A DNA stretch of 64,000 nt. It comes from Ramlibacter paludis (GTDB taxonomy: Bacteria; Pseudomonadota; Gammaproteobacteria; Burkholderiales; Burkholderiaceae_C). Positions 12,001-16,714 of this stretch are shown one piece after another. A model generated the notes under the pieces. It saw nothing but the letters and a program-made list of their open reading frames with translations, did not search any database and was not told the origin of the DNA. Position 1 is the first letter of the stretch, and the number at the start of each line of letters is the position of its first letter. The DNA lies in NCBI RefSeq assembly GCF_022012305.1, contig NZ_JAKLTM010000002.1, positions 1 to 64,000 of the forward strand, given 5' to 3'. Both the position numbers and the translations under genes were made by a program.

Positions 12001-13891
12001 CGAAGGAGAAGCTGCCATCGGCGGCGGTGCTCGTCGTTGCCAGCGCCGGGCCGTTGAGCGTGCGGCGCAAGGTGACGGCGAGGCCGGCTTCGGCGACTCC
12101 GATCACCTTGACGACGTCGGCCGTGGTGCTCAGGTCGGTGCCATTGGAAGCGTCGACGGCCAGCCGCGTCAGCACCGGCGGCGAGGTGTCCAGCGTAAAC
12201 TGGACACCCGCAGGATTCGACACGTTGCCGGGCTTGTCGGTGGCCCGGAACTCGAACGCAAGGCTGCCGTCCGGCAGCCTGCCGCCATTGAGGCGGTTCA
12301 ATATTTCGGCGGTGACCACATAGCGGTCCCCGTCCAGCTTCACGGGCACGATCGCCTGGAACGGTTGACCCGCGGCACGCCCCTCCACGGTCACCTTGCC
12401 GGCGTCGGTCACCGTCAGCGCGATGGAAGGATCGCTGGTGAGGCCATCGTCGGCGGCGACGCCGGTGTCGTTGCGCAGCTTGGCGCTCACCACCGGGGCG
12501 TGCTTTTCCGTCTTGGTGTTGTCCAGGGCGGCCTGGTTGTCGGGATCGAGGTTCTGGCCGCCGAAGTTCACGGTCGTCGGGAAGCCGGGCGCGACCAATC
12601 GCAGCTGCGGCTGGCCCGCGGTGGTGAAGACGATTTCCTGGACCCGCTGGACTGCCGTGCCGAGGTCGAGGTCGTCGCCGTTGCCGAACACGCCGTCGAC
12701 GGGGTCGATGCTGATGTAGACGCTGCTGTCGACGATCGCGCCGCCGACCCGCAGCCGCGCCAGACGGCCCGCGTCAAAGTGGTCGGCGTTGTCGCCGCTG
12801 CCGCCGAGCGCCGCGTCGCCGCCGAGATCGGCGCCCACATAGACGACCAGGTTGCGCATCGAGCCGCCGATGCTCAATTGCTGCACGCTCGCCATGGCCA
12901 TGCTGCCGGAGGCGTCGCCGGCCGTCGCGAACTCCAGCAGCGTGCCGCCGATGTTCATGCGCCACTCCGCCCCGGTGCTCTGCACGTTGATCGTGCGGCC
13001 CCGGCCTTCCACCGTCCACAGGCCGCGCGTGACCGCGCCCGCCACGTCGACGGTCCCGAGGGCGTCGCGCAGCCGGCTGCCGCCCAGGACGAACAGGTCG
13101 CCGCTCATCTGGCCCGCCAACCTCAGGCTGTCGAGGCCGGCAGCCCGGATGCTGGCGCCGCCGGCCGCATCCGCCGTGAAGCTGTCGGCGCTGATCGCCG
13201 CCACGGCGCCGGCCGCGTCGACGAAGCTGTTGTGCATGCGATGGGCCTGCAGGGAAAAGTCGCCGCTGCCCGCGACCTGGATCGTCGCCCCGACCACGTC
13301 GCCCAGTACCAGCGTCCCCACGCCGCCCGCGAGCCGCGCCGAGCCTTGCAGGTCGGCATTCGCCAGCGACAGCTGCCCGACCGCCGAGTCCGCCGTGATG
13401 CCCGTCAGCAGCACATGGCTGCCCGCCGTCCGCGGCTGCAGCGTCACGATGCTGTCCGCGTTGGTTCCCGTGAGCATCAGCCCCAGGCCGGCGCCCTGGT
13501 CGACCAGCTGCGCGCTGCCCGCGCCCGTCACCTGCACGGTGGCCGCTGCAACGTCCGCGGCCAGCAGCAGGTTGATGGCTGGGGGTTCGGCGAGTCGCTG
13601 GACCTGGTTCGGGCCCGCCGCCGCGCTGTCCGCCACGGCGGGTGCGAAGTCGCCGGACAGAAGCACCCGAGGCTCCAGGGCCTCGAATTCCATGTGGGTG
13701 CTCTGCTCCTGCGACCGGGCCTTGCGCCAGCGCTGGAAAGCCGCCCAACGCGCACCGAGCCAGCGGAACAGCTGGAAGGAGCACCGGTTGACCAGGACGA
13801 GCAGCAGATGGCTCGGGACGGCACGGGCCTGGCGCCGGCGCGCGGCGTTGGCGGCCAGGAAACCGGTGATCGACTTGGCAGAGTTGCGCAT
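1..13891 (-). CDS. Giant LEPR-XLL-type secreted repeat protein with haloperoxidase-like and metzincin-like modules (3' end outside window)
   Basis: One frame stays open from an ATG at 13891 to the window edge, giving 4630 visible codons and no stop. GAGGAGG lies 9 nt upstream of the ATG. The N-terminus has no classical signal peptide but carries LEPRVLLSGD at residues 72-81, the mark of the LEPR-XLL family of very large secreted proteins. An internal ATG just before it (13693) is an alternative start. Order as read: beta-helix-like region (about 90-450); tandem Ig/cadherin-like repeats (about 565-1890); a vanadium haloperoxidase/PAP2-like domain (about 1910-2290) with K2169-x6-RP, SGH (2212-2214) and SR-x5-H2269; further Ig-like and carboxypeptidase-regulatory-like segments; a metzincin-like motif HELAHTFGLND (3409-3419) with a Met-turn-like DIM at 3435-3437; two ASH/choice-of-anchor-like domains; a DSDGDGLPDD-type calcium repeat (near 3820); LVIVD-like propeller repeats; and SbsA-like and IPT-like Ig domains to the edge. 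Secretion, probably type I, is inferred. Enzyme activity is untested. Confidence 0.85.
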   Translation of the reverse strand, partial: MRNSAKSITGFLAANAARRRQARAVPSHLLLVLVNRCSFQLFRWLGARWAAFQRWRKARSQEQSTHMEFEALEPRVLLSGDFAPAVADSAAAGPNQVQRLAEPPAINLLLAADVAAATVQVTGAGSAQLVDQGAGLGLMLTGTNADSIVTLQPRTAGSHVLLTGITADSAVGQLSLANADLQGSARLAGGVGTLVLGDVVGATIQVAGSGDFSLQAHRMHNSFVDAAGAVAAISADSFTADAAGGASIRAAGLDSLRLAGQMSGDLFVLGGSRLRDALGTVDVAGAVTRGLWTVEGRGRTINVQSTGAEWRMNIGGTLLEFATAGDASGSMAMASVQQLSIGGSMRNLVVYVGADLGGDAALGGSGDNADHFDAGRLARLRVGGAIVDSSVYISIDPVDGVFGNGDDLDLGTAVQRVQEIVFTTAGQPQLRLVAPGFPTTVNFGGQNLDPDNQAALDNTKTEKHAPVVSAKLRNDTGVAADDGLTSDPSIALTVTDAGKVTVEGRAAGQPFQAIVPVKLDGDRYVVTAEILNRLNGGRLPDGSLAFEFRATDKPGNVSNPAGVQFTLDTSPPVLTRLAVDASNGTDLSTTADVVKVIGVAEAGLAVTLRRTLNGPALATTSTAADGSFSFDRVSVPVLGANGFVLVLTDRAGNRLDRDFAITRTAADAVAPVVTAALQADTGASASDGVTREAAVTGTATDNVAVTRLEAMLDPSPTSVFSNVTASLQSGGAFVLSASQLAGLAGGTLVDGAHTLRLRATDAAGNSTSRDLVFTLDRVAPAISSFDLAPASDSGTAGDQVTNASAVSLTGRSEAAATVTLVRGTTTLAATTAAAEGSFTFNGVALAPGANAFDVVSTDAAGNGTTRSFVFTRDATAPTLNAALQSDTGASASDGVTREAAVTGTATDNVAVTRLEAMLDPSATSVFSNVTASLQSGGAFVLSASQLAGLAGGTLADGAHTLRLRATDAAGNSTSRDVAFTLDRVAPAIPSFDLAPASDSGTAGDQVTNASTVSLTGRSEAAATVTLVRGTTPLAVTNAAGDGSFTFNAVALAPGANTFGVVSTDAAGNSTTRSFTFTRDASAPTLNAALQSDTGVSPGDGVTREAAIVGSVADDRGVIRLEAALDPAAGSAFTNVTASLQPDGSFLLPAVQIGALAGGSLADGTHVLRLRASDAAGNSTTRDVTFTLDTGVPPVSSFGLAPASDSGTPGDRLTNAATVTLQGSTEASVPLTLMQGTTVVGTANSAGDGSFAFASVALAPGVNAFQLVAVDAAGNSATRSYSFSRDSDEPEGEVALQNDTGVSATDGITSDPAFAGVLTDASGLVRFEAALDGTGAPVFSDVSSALQGDGSFVLTAAQLALLAGGTLADGTHTLHLRATDGAGNTGAGDFAFTLDRVAPAIASLDLAAASDSGAPGDQLTNAAAVTVNGVAEAAARLTLMRGTTLLGTTTAAADGSFSFSSVALAEGSNAFSVTALDAAGNSSTRSFSFTRDSVQPEGRVALRNDTGSSASDGLTTDPTLAGSVSDNAGVVRLEAALDPAGTPVFTDFSSVLDSHGDFVLSPAQLAALAGGTLADGTHTVRMRATDRAGNSSSGDVTFTLDRSAPVVASFDLAPASDTDPAGDHSTRQSTVTLQGIAEAGAQLTLTRGALVLGFTTAAGDGSFSFGGIALEAGANALDLRATDAAGNSASQAYTFTRQVGDATAPVLTAALQSDTGRSASDGVTRDAGIAGRASDDTAVTAFEVALDPGSAPLFSDAMAQLQADGTFTFTHAQLATLAGGTLADGTHVLRLRATDAAGNSSVRDVTFTLDTQGPAAASIGVSAADAFDGFDDQTAAAIVQLRGTIEEGADLGLASQGLTARAGAGGVVVLPDVALAPGANALDFTLTDAAGNSTPVSRTITRVAATGSDAVLTWSNIALRAIQRDVTDVPIATRLLAMESLAVYDTLAAIEGTPAYMVHLSVSGPVSAQAATAVAAHRILTLHFPGQQPALDAALASSLGAIADGAAKDTGIALGRAVADAIWQLRLHDGYDAFVDFPGSQDVGLWRPVGPMFMLAQDPQWKDVTPFALDAGSQFRLPPPPALDTAAYAAAVEETKALGSATGSVRTADQTQQAHFWADGGGSYTPPGHWNQIAAEVALAHGNSLSANARLFAQLNVALADAAIACWDTKYTWDLWRPETAITNAGLDDNPATSADEAWRPLLLTPPHPEYVSGHSTFSAAAASILAATFGENTSFSTTSVTLPGVTRNFTSFTQAVDEAGRSRIYGGIHYQFSNEGGQALGREVADAVLQRFAKSQDTQAPSVLLQDTPAAAHANIAISGQVLDNLSGVAAAQYRVDGGPLQDIALGSDFRFTITTSLALDGSADGTHTVTLIARDAAGNISAGLTRSFVLDTSAPVVTLTSVPDNATLVAGTRLAGTADGGISGLTLLNYTIDGGPARSIAFDAAQSSFDQVLPYGSVDIGEHVLRVNARDASGNATTLTRTFVVDALAPFVVTDLSPAEGAAEVGVTVRPQVRFSRAVNAATLTADSFYATGPDGSRLATTIVPALDGTYAWLFFNTPMPGSSQVTVHLEGSLIRGAADGIFLDADNDGVAGGTRTASFTTVSTTTLAGTRLVGRVVDPGPDLQPMTFDDIRRGPDGIIHTPDDVFLNPIAHAKVYILGRESEFVYTDAQGMFTLENIPAGAVKLAVDGRTATNAPAGVFFPEMVMHIDLDAGVTNTVMGSMGAQAEQDANADRQEVYLPRVQASVLQSVSDTQATVVTVTDGASAPQLTAEERQALTLTIQPGTAIGESGEILTNVKVGISTVPPDLVRDMLPPGVLEHTFDITIQAPGVATFATPVKITLPNVFNAAPGSKLNILSFDHTTGMLVINGTGTVSEDGLTVVSDDDSGIRAPGWHGLTPPGGCGGSGGPPPEPTPVDPSEQVITNPAQALAFITGDAAGQSIFSRQWNAPPPLPNQPPPPPIPDCDVPPHHPGSNQDPFINVTIELDGPLADFAKQTGDLGIVGQSFTLSPGGPSKTFAVAAKSYVEMFGANGIANLNRDQLYGSKIKITTIEQKSNGDRIRTIDTFYVDRWVDVVDAPVAATLSGNTAAFLRADTDGIARQKNVDLHLASAPTTFDGPAITPFDLSGSFSGTQTAVWKFDPFLTGARTDSFSIVVTDPTDGDITVGTIVTKGTATDPTTISVNESDYKTELERVIRALQSAVSAGADATLGTADDVTRVVYDYGGGLTDATLPGADGLPGTADDVAIKQITNAAKLRIAAAPFLAQFANFLPGQAYTQAQMDAMLATEATALKDAVAADYSPVSADYQVVSGNFLADVKMTWVDLGSGLFGEANYDTQGNDSYLKGFLAMRPLAGAPTLSQAALEYALVESLNASVSNAGKFAVAININWTSGATFAQYLANTVSHELAHTFGLNDAYLNVAPFGNINPPNDIMRAGGAADADLTFAAQNIALLRAALGLQADGDTPLTAELAMYRNNINLPGSTAGARDPQMGSPMPELGIRLAAQDLLPNTALSFGEVAADGLGGAQSTLTLTLTNTGYETLDLDSLSLDHGDRGFRIVSTGIAGSTLAQDQSTSLVLAFDPAVRGQAEDGLTIATNGASVPSFHIALAGTAISATPLARVAVGGNNFGGMTLGATAHQRANVFSISNDGSMPLVISGITMTEGSGAFGLLGVPADLATTPITLARGESFSFGGTFAADQLGLLRGLVNVVTNDPAQPNLRLSLVGTGTTSLPTVQWGNDYFAINNPDLPSVPALRATSDAAGNFSMFLPAQQHYHIAGFDPATGLVTHSYGTTARSGGGTDLTATMVFGASTQRDSDGDGLPDDVEFAIGTGPGVSDTDKDGLDDFTEIQQGLDPLGGLGIPVGVVSAASLSGSAAAVAVIGSTGDPSVVTALVATDNHGLAVVDASRMTRPAVLAELDLPGTNTDVAADAQRGIAAVAGNEAGLHLVDISNPAAPVLLQTVALAHPVTHVVARDGLAFASSGNSIAMIDLNTGEVRTTLELGASANGVLDLDLEGGNLYAVDGTGSLRSIAITGNTLTIRNALQLPAWGGKVFVGGGVAYIGAGNGGIAGFVTVNIADPDHLQLLSGVDNNAVAGTALALNGSGLAVGVGSSSFVFGAFRALDVLSAADPANTGNLVTRINLPEVPRDLALANGLAFVADGTGGLQVVNYAAFDTNGVPPTLSITADGADADAATPGVQILEGRPIRVVPTITDDVQVRNVQLLVNGQVVSSDVAFPWELFAQAPLVAGGSTTMTLQVRATDTGGNVGLSNVLAVSVVPDTFPPQLQVINLEEGARRFFLRSVELTFDEPLDTARLAATGGSLLRAGADGTFGTADDVVVPVRLDTRAFGQSVSFVVDGYLPPGEYRFTLPASAVSDRAGNVLVGDIVRSFSIRPASDVRAALGVPEILTAPSANPGQQIGISVPFDPATARAQFTVSDGNGNVGTRVVGITRFDAARGVAVFTVPIDAITGDATVFSQVGGTRTDFADGTFPLQVLPVITDLQVESLWGDGSNATLLIAGTGFVDGAASEYRFGSEVVLDGSPNDGPDVFGRGDPFYGYVPNGYVRVTVPLSDGVFGPVSIRTAGGTSASYSVNLSSVTSTALRGTAANAGEASANAGQAIT
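8460..12195 (-). repeat. Tandem 618-bp coding repeats (206-residue Ig-like pairs)
   Basis: Six composite units lie inside the giant gene. The recurring plus-strand anchor TCGAGCGTGAA, or a close variant, occurs at 8466, 9093, 9711, 10329, 10947, 11565 and 12189. Four consecutive spacings are exactly 618 bp and the outer ones are 624-627 bp. Each unit encodes two different Ig-like folds in alternation. One carries DAAGN near its end, the other DGTHTLHLRATD followed by AGN. The two copies 10631-11248 and 11249-11866 are nearly identical over long stretches, which suggests recent duplication or gene conversion. These are protein repeats, not a CRISPR or a mobile element. Confidence 0.9.
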
Positions 13892-14198
13892 GGCGCGCCT
13901 CCTCAGAACCTGCGTGCTCCGCCACCACGGAACGCGCCCCCTGAAGTGCCTAACGTCGGAGGTGAGCCGACTCCCGGTTAGGGCAAAGACCTCGCGGATG
14001 ACTATCCCCGCCGAGCCATCCTAAGCCAGCGCCCTAAGGGCACATCGCATCAATTGGTTACGGCCGTTGGATGGCGGAAATGTTTCGCAACACCACTGCC
14101 GAGCAGAAAACAGCTTCGACGAGCCTGCTCGGGTCATGGGTATCAAGTGACGCCGCCGGCTGCGGCCTATGCTGGCACCGTAGCCAAGGAGGACGGCC
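13892..14198. other. Divergent intergenic region with a nested inverted repeat
   Basis: This 307-bp stretch separates the giant gene (minus) from the gene at 14199 (plus) and should hold both promoters and both leaders. The clear structure is an inverted repeat at 13949-13982: outer arms CCTAAC and GTTAGG enclose inner arms GTCGG and CCGAC. On the minus strand it would form a hairpin in the giant gene's 5' leader, about 58-91 nt before its ATG. I could not match the region to a known riboswitch, and no convincing sigma70 hexamer pair stands out. I see no ORF worth calling. Confidence 0.5.
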
Positions 14199-14606
14199 AT
14201 GCGCACTTTCCATCTCGAGCCGGGAATGACCACCCTGGGAGGCGTGTTCTATCCCACCGGCCACATGGTCCTGATGTTTCCCACCGAGCACGACGCGCGC
14301 GACGCGGCGCGGCGCCTGGACGAAGTCGGCCTCGACGAGGAAGCGATCTGCCACGCCAGCCCGGAGGAATTCCTGCGCGAGGTGCTGGGCATCGACGGCG
14401 ACGACGACGAGGACCACATGCCGTCGGCGGGGACCGAAGGAGACACCGCGCATCGTTTCAGCCAACTGGCGCGCGAAGGTCACCATGCGCTGCTGGTCTA
14501 CGCGCCGTCGGCGCGGCAATCGACGCACGTGATGGAAGTGCTGAAGGAAGCCCGGATCTCCTACGGGCAGAAGTACCGGCACCTCATCATCGAAGACCTG
14601 ACGTAA
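14199..14606 (+). CDS. Conserved hypothetical protein, 135 aa
   Basis: The gene begins with an ATG preceded by AGGAGG at good spacing. The product is small, acidic and cytoplasmic-looking, with no signal peptide or membrane segment. It reads as an alpha/beta protein: an N-terminal strand-helix unit (FYPTGHMVLMFPTEHDARDA), an Asp-rich loop (GIDGDDDEDH, about residues 66-75), and a second strand-helix unit (HHALLVYAPSA...HVMEVLKEA). This gives two ferredoxin-like halves, somewhat like stress proteins that sense or bind small ligands. I do not recognise a named family. It is single and ends at a strong hairpin shared with phaB. The opposing minus-strand frame across this region is Arg-rich and looks like a shadow. 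Confidence 0.8.
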   Translation: MRTFHLEPGMTTLGGVFYPTGHMVLMFPTEHDARDAARRLDEVGLDEEAICHASPEEFLREVLGIDGDDDEDHMPSAGTEGDTAHRFSQLAREGHHALLVYAPSARQSTHVMEVLKEARISYGQKYRHLIIEDLT

Positions 14607-14628
14607 CAAAGCCCGTGCAACGGACAAA

Positions 14629-14654
14629 ACAAAGCCCGCCGAGGCGGGCTTTGT
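14629..14654. terminator. Bidirectional intrinsic terminator between the 135-aa gene and phaB
   Basis: ACAAAGCCCGCC and GGCGGGCTTTGT form an almost perfect hairpin. The A-rich and T-rich flanks serve both directions. It lies 23 nt after the plus-strand stop and 20 nt after the phaB stop, so it can end both convergent transcripts. Confidence 0.85.
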
Positions 14655-14673
14655 CCTTGAGGGGCTGCGCCCG

Positions 14674-15414
14674 TCAGCCCATATGCAGGCCGCCGTTCAC
14701 GGAGAAATCCGCGCCGGTGGTGTAGCCGCTTTCATCGCCGGCCAGCCAGGCGATGATGGACGCGATCTCGCTCGGTTCGCCCAGGCGCTTGACCGGGATC
14801 GTGCCGACGATCTTGTCCAGCACGTCCTGGCGGATCGCCTTGACCATGTCGGTGCCGATGTAGCCGGGACTGACGGTGTTGACCGTCACGCCCTTGTTCG
14901 CCAGTTCCTGCGCCAGCGCCATCGAGAAGCCGTGCATGCCGGCCTTGGCGGCGGAGTAGTTGGTCTGCCCGGCCTGGCCCTTCTCGCCGTTCACCGACGA
15001 GATGTTGATGATGCGGCCCCAGCCCTTTTCCACCATGTCGCCCACCACCTGCTTGGTGACGTTGAACATGGAGTTGAGGTTGGTCTCGATCACCGCGTCC
15101 CAGTCCTCGCGCGTCATCTTCAGGAACATGCGGTCGCGCGTGATGCCGGCGTTGTTCACCAGCACGTCGATGCTGCCGTGTTCCTGCTTGGCGGCCGCGA
15201 AGGCGGCGACGGTCGAATCCCAGTCGCCGACGTTGCCGACCGATGCGTAGAACGTGAAGCCCTGCGCCTTCTGCTCGCCGAGCCACTTGGCGTGGTCGCG
15301 CGTCGGCCCGCAGCCGGCGATGACCTTGAAGCCTTCCTTGTGCAGGCGCTGGCAGATCGCGGTGCCGATGCCGCCCATGCCGCCGGTCACGTATGCCACC
15401 TTGTCCTGGGCCAT
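14674..15414 (-). CDS. phaB: Acetoacetyl-CoA reductase (NADPH), polyhydroxybutyrate synthesis
   Basis: This 246-residue short-chain dehydrogenase reduces acetoacetyl-CoA to (R)-3-hydroxybutyryl-CoA, the second step of polyhydroxybutyrate synthesis. It shows the Rossmann motif TGGMGGIG near the N-terminus, NNAG, and the catalytic set Ser (NISSVNG) with Tyr-x3-Lys (YSAAK). It ends with the typical VNGGLHMG. The ATG at 15414 follows AGGGG and gives the usual family length. A longer in-frame extension upstream would overlap phaA in another frame and is not credible. It lies 44 nt after the thiolase gene in the phaC-phaA-phaB order, so all three are probably co-transcribed from the phaC side. The transcript ends at the hairpin at 14629-14654. 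Confidence 0.97.
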   Translation of the reverse strand: MAQDKVAYVTGGMGGIGTAICQRLHKEGFKVIAGCGPTRDHAKWLGEQKAQGFTFYASVGNVGDWDSTVAAFAAAKQEHGSIDVLVNNAGITRDRMFLKMTREDWDAVIETNLNSMFNVTKQVVGDMVEKGWGRIINISSVNGEKGQAGQTNYSAAKAGMHGFSMALAQELANKGVTVNTVSPGYIGTDMVKAIRQDVLDKIVGTIPVKRLGEPSEIASIIAWLAGDESGYTTGADFSVNGGLHMG

Positions 15415-15458
15415 GTTCTTTCCCCTTTGTCTCGTTAGGTCCGGATGATTCTGCGCGC

Positions 15459-16640
15459 TCAGGCGCGTTCCACGGCGAGGGAAACCCCCATGCCGCCGCC
15501 AATGCAGAGCGCAGCCACGCCCTTCTTCGCGTCCTGCCGCTGCATCTCGTGCAGTAGCGTCACCAGAATGCGCGCGCCGGACGCACCGATCGGGTGCCCG
15601 ATGGCGATCGCGCCGCCGTTGACGTTGACCTTGGCCGGGTCGATGTCCAGCGCCTTGTTGACGGCGCAGGCCTGGGCCGCGAAGGCTTCGTTGAGCTCGA
15701 ACAGGTCGACGTCGCTCGCCTTCCAGCCCGCGCGCTGCAGCGCCTTCTTGGTGGCCGACACCGGGCCCATGCCCATCACCTTGGGGTCGAGGCCGGTGGT
15801 GCCGAAAGCCTTGATGGTGGCCAGCGGCTTCAGGCCCAGTTCCTTGGCCTTCTTCGCGCTCATCACCACCACGGCGGCCGCGCCGTCGTTCAGGCCGGAA
15901 GCATTGCCCGCGGTCACCGAGCCGGCTTTGTCGAAGGCGGGACGCAGGCCGGCCAGCGCTTCGGCATTGGTCTTCTTGTTGATGAACTCGTCGCTGTCGA
16001 AGCTGACCGGGTCGCCCTTCTTCTGCGGAATGGACACGGCGACGATTTCGTCCTTGAACTTGCCGGCTTCCTGCGCCTTGGCGGCCTTCTGCTGGCTGCC
16101 CAGCGCCAGCGCATCCTGCGCGGCGCGGTCGATGTTGTGCTCCTTGGCCACGTTCTCGGCGGTCACGCCCATGTGGTACTGGTTGTAGACGTCCCACAGG
16201 CCGTCGACGATCATGGTGTCCTGCATCTTCCAGTCGCCCATGCGCTGGCCGTCGCGCGAACCCATCAGCACGTGCGGCGCGGCGCTCATGTTTTCCTGGC
16301 CGCCGGCCACCACGATCTCGGCATCGCCCCAGGCCACGGCCTGCGCCGCCAGCATCACGGCCTTGAGGCCGGAGCCGCAGACGGCGTTGATCGTCAGGCC
16401 CGGTACTTCCTTGGGCAGGCCCGCTTTCAGCAGTGCCTGGCGTGCCGGGTTCTGGCCGGCGCCGGCGGCCAGGACCTGGCCCATGATCACTTCGCTCACC
16501 TGCGACGGATCGATCTTGGCGCGCGCAAGCGCTTCCTTGATGACGGTGGCGCCCAGTTCGGTGGCGGGCACCTTGGCGAGCGAGCCGCCGAACTTGCCGA
16601 CGGCGGTGCGGACGGCGGAAACGATGACGATGTCTTCCAT
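15459..16640 (-). CDS. phaA: Acetyl-CoA C-acetyltransferase (beta-ketothiolase)
   Basis: This 393-residue biosynthetic-type thiolase condenses two acetyl-CoA into acetoacetyl-CoA. The nucleophilic Cys sits in [11 protein letters not shown] (about residue 88), the active-site His in [14 protein letters not shown], and the C-terminal Cys in CIGGGMG. The start [19 protein letters not shown] matches the family. The reading frame continues 81 codons upstream through a palindromic intergenic repeat, so I chose the ATG at 16640. It lies between phaC and phaB and supplies the polymer pathway. A BktB-like broader substrate range cannot be excluded from sequence alone. Confidence 0.95.
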   Translation of the reverse strand: MEDIVIVSAVRTAVGKFGGSLAKVPATELGATVIKEALARAKIDPSQVSEVIMGQVLAAGAGQNPARQALLKAGLPKEVPGLTINAVCGSGLKAVMLAAQAVAWGDAEIVVAGGQENMSAAPHVLMGSRDGQRMGDWKMQDTMIVDGLWDVYNQYHMGVTAENVAKEHNIDRAAQDALALGSQQKAAKAQEAGKFKDEIVAVSIPQKKGDPVSFDSDEFINKKTNAEALAGLRPAFDKAGSVTAGNASGLNDGAAAVVVMSAKKAKELGLKPLATIKAFGTTGLDPKVMGMGPVSATKKALQRAGWKASDVDLFELNEAFAAQACAVNKALDIDPAKVNVNGGAIAIGHPIGASGARILVTLLHEMQRQDAKKGVAALCIGGGMGVSLAVERA

Positions 16641-16668
16641 TTGTCTCTCCAGTGAATTCACTCGATGG

Positions 16669-16688
16669 GTCCCCGCCTGCGCGGGGAC
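16669..16688. repeat. REP-like intergenic palindrome
   Basis: GTCCCCGC and GCGGGGAC flank a short CTGC centre in the phaC-phaA intergenic space. The wider context (TGGG before, GACGAA after) resembles REP-type palindromes scattered between genes in many Comamonadaceae. It could form an mRNA hairpin between phaC and phaA and so affect relative expression. Only one copy was noticed in this window. Confidence 0.6.
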
Positions 16689-16714
16689 GAAAGCCTGCGG
16701 ACGCTGCGCGCCCT

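Noticed and set aside
8460-12195. Regular repeats as a CRISPR array or satellite
   Set aside because: The 618-bp units are in-frame protein repeats without short direct repeats and unique spacers, and no cas genes are present.
4973-13981. 3002-codon plus-strand frame opposite the giant gene
   Set aside because: It is Arg/Gly/Val/Ala/His-rich with no recognisable domain, and lies antisense to a frame that shows clear enzyme motifs and Ig repeats. It results from strong GC third-position bias.
13892-14198. Cyclic-di-GMP or other known riboswitch upstream of the giant gene
   Set aside because: GGGCAAAG-like pieces occur, but the conserved core and paired elements of the class I aptamer could not be assembled on either strand.
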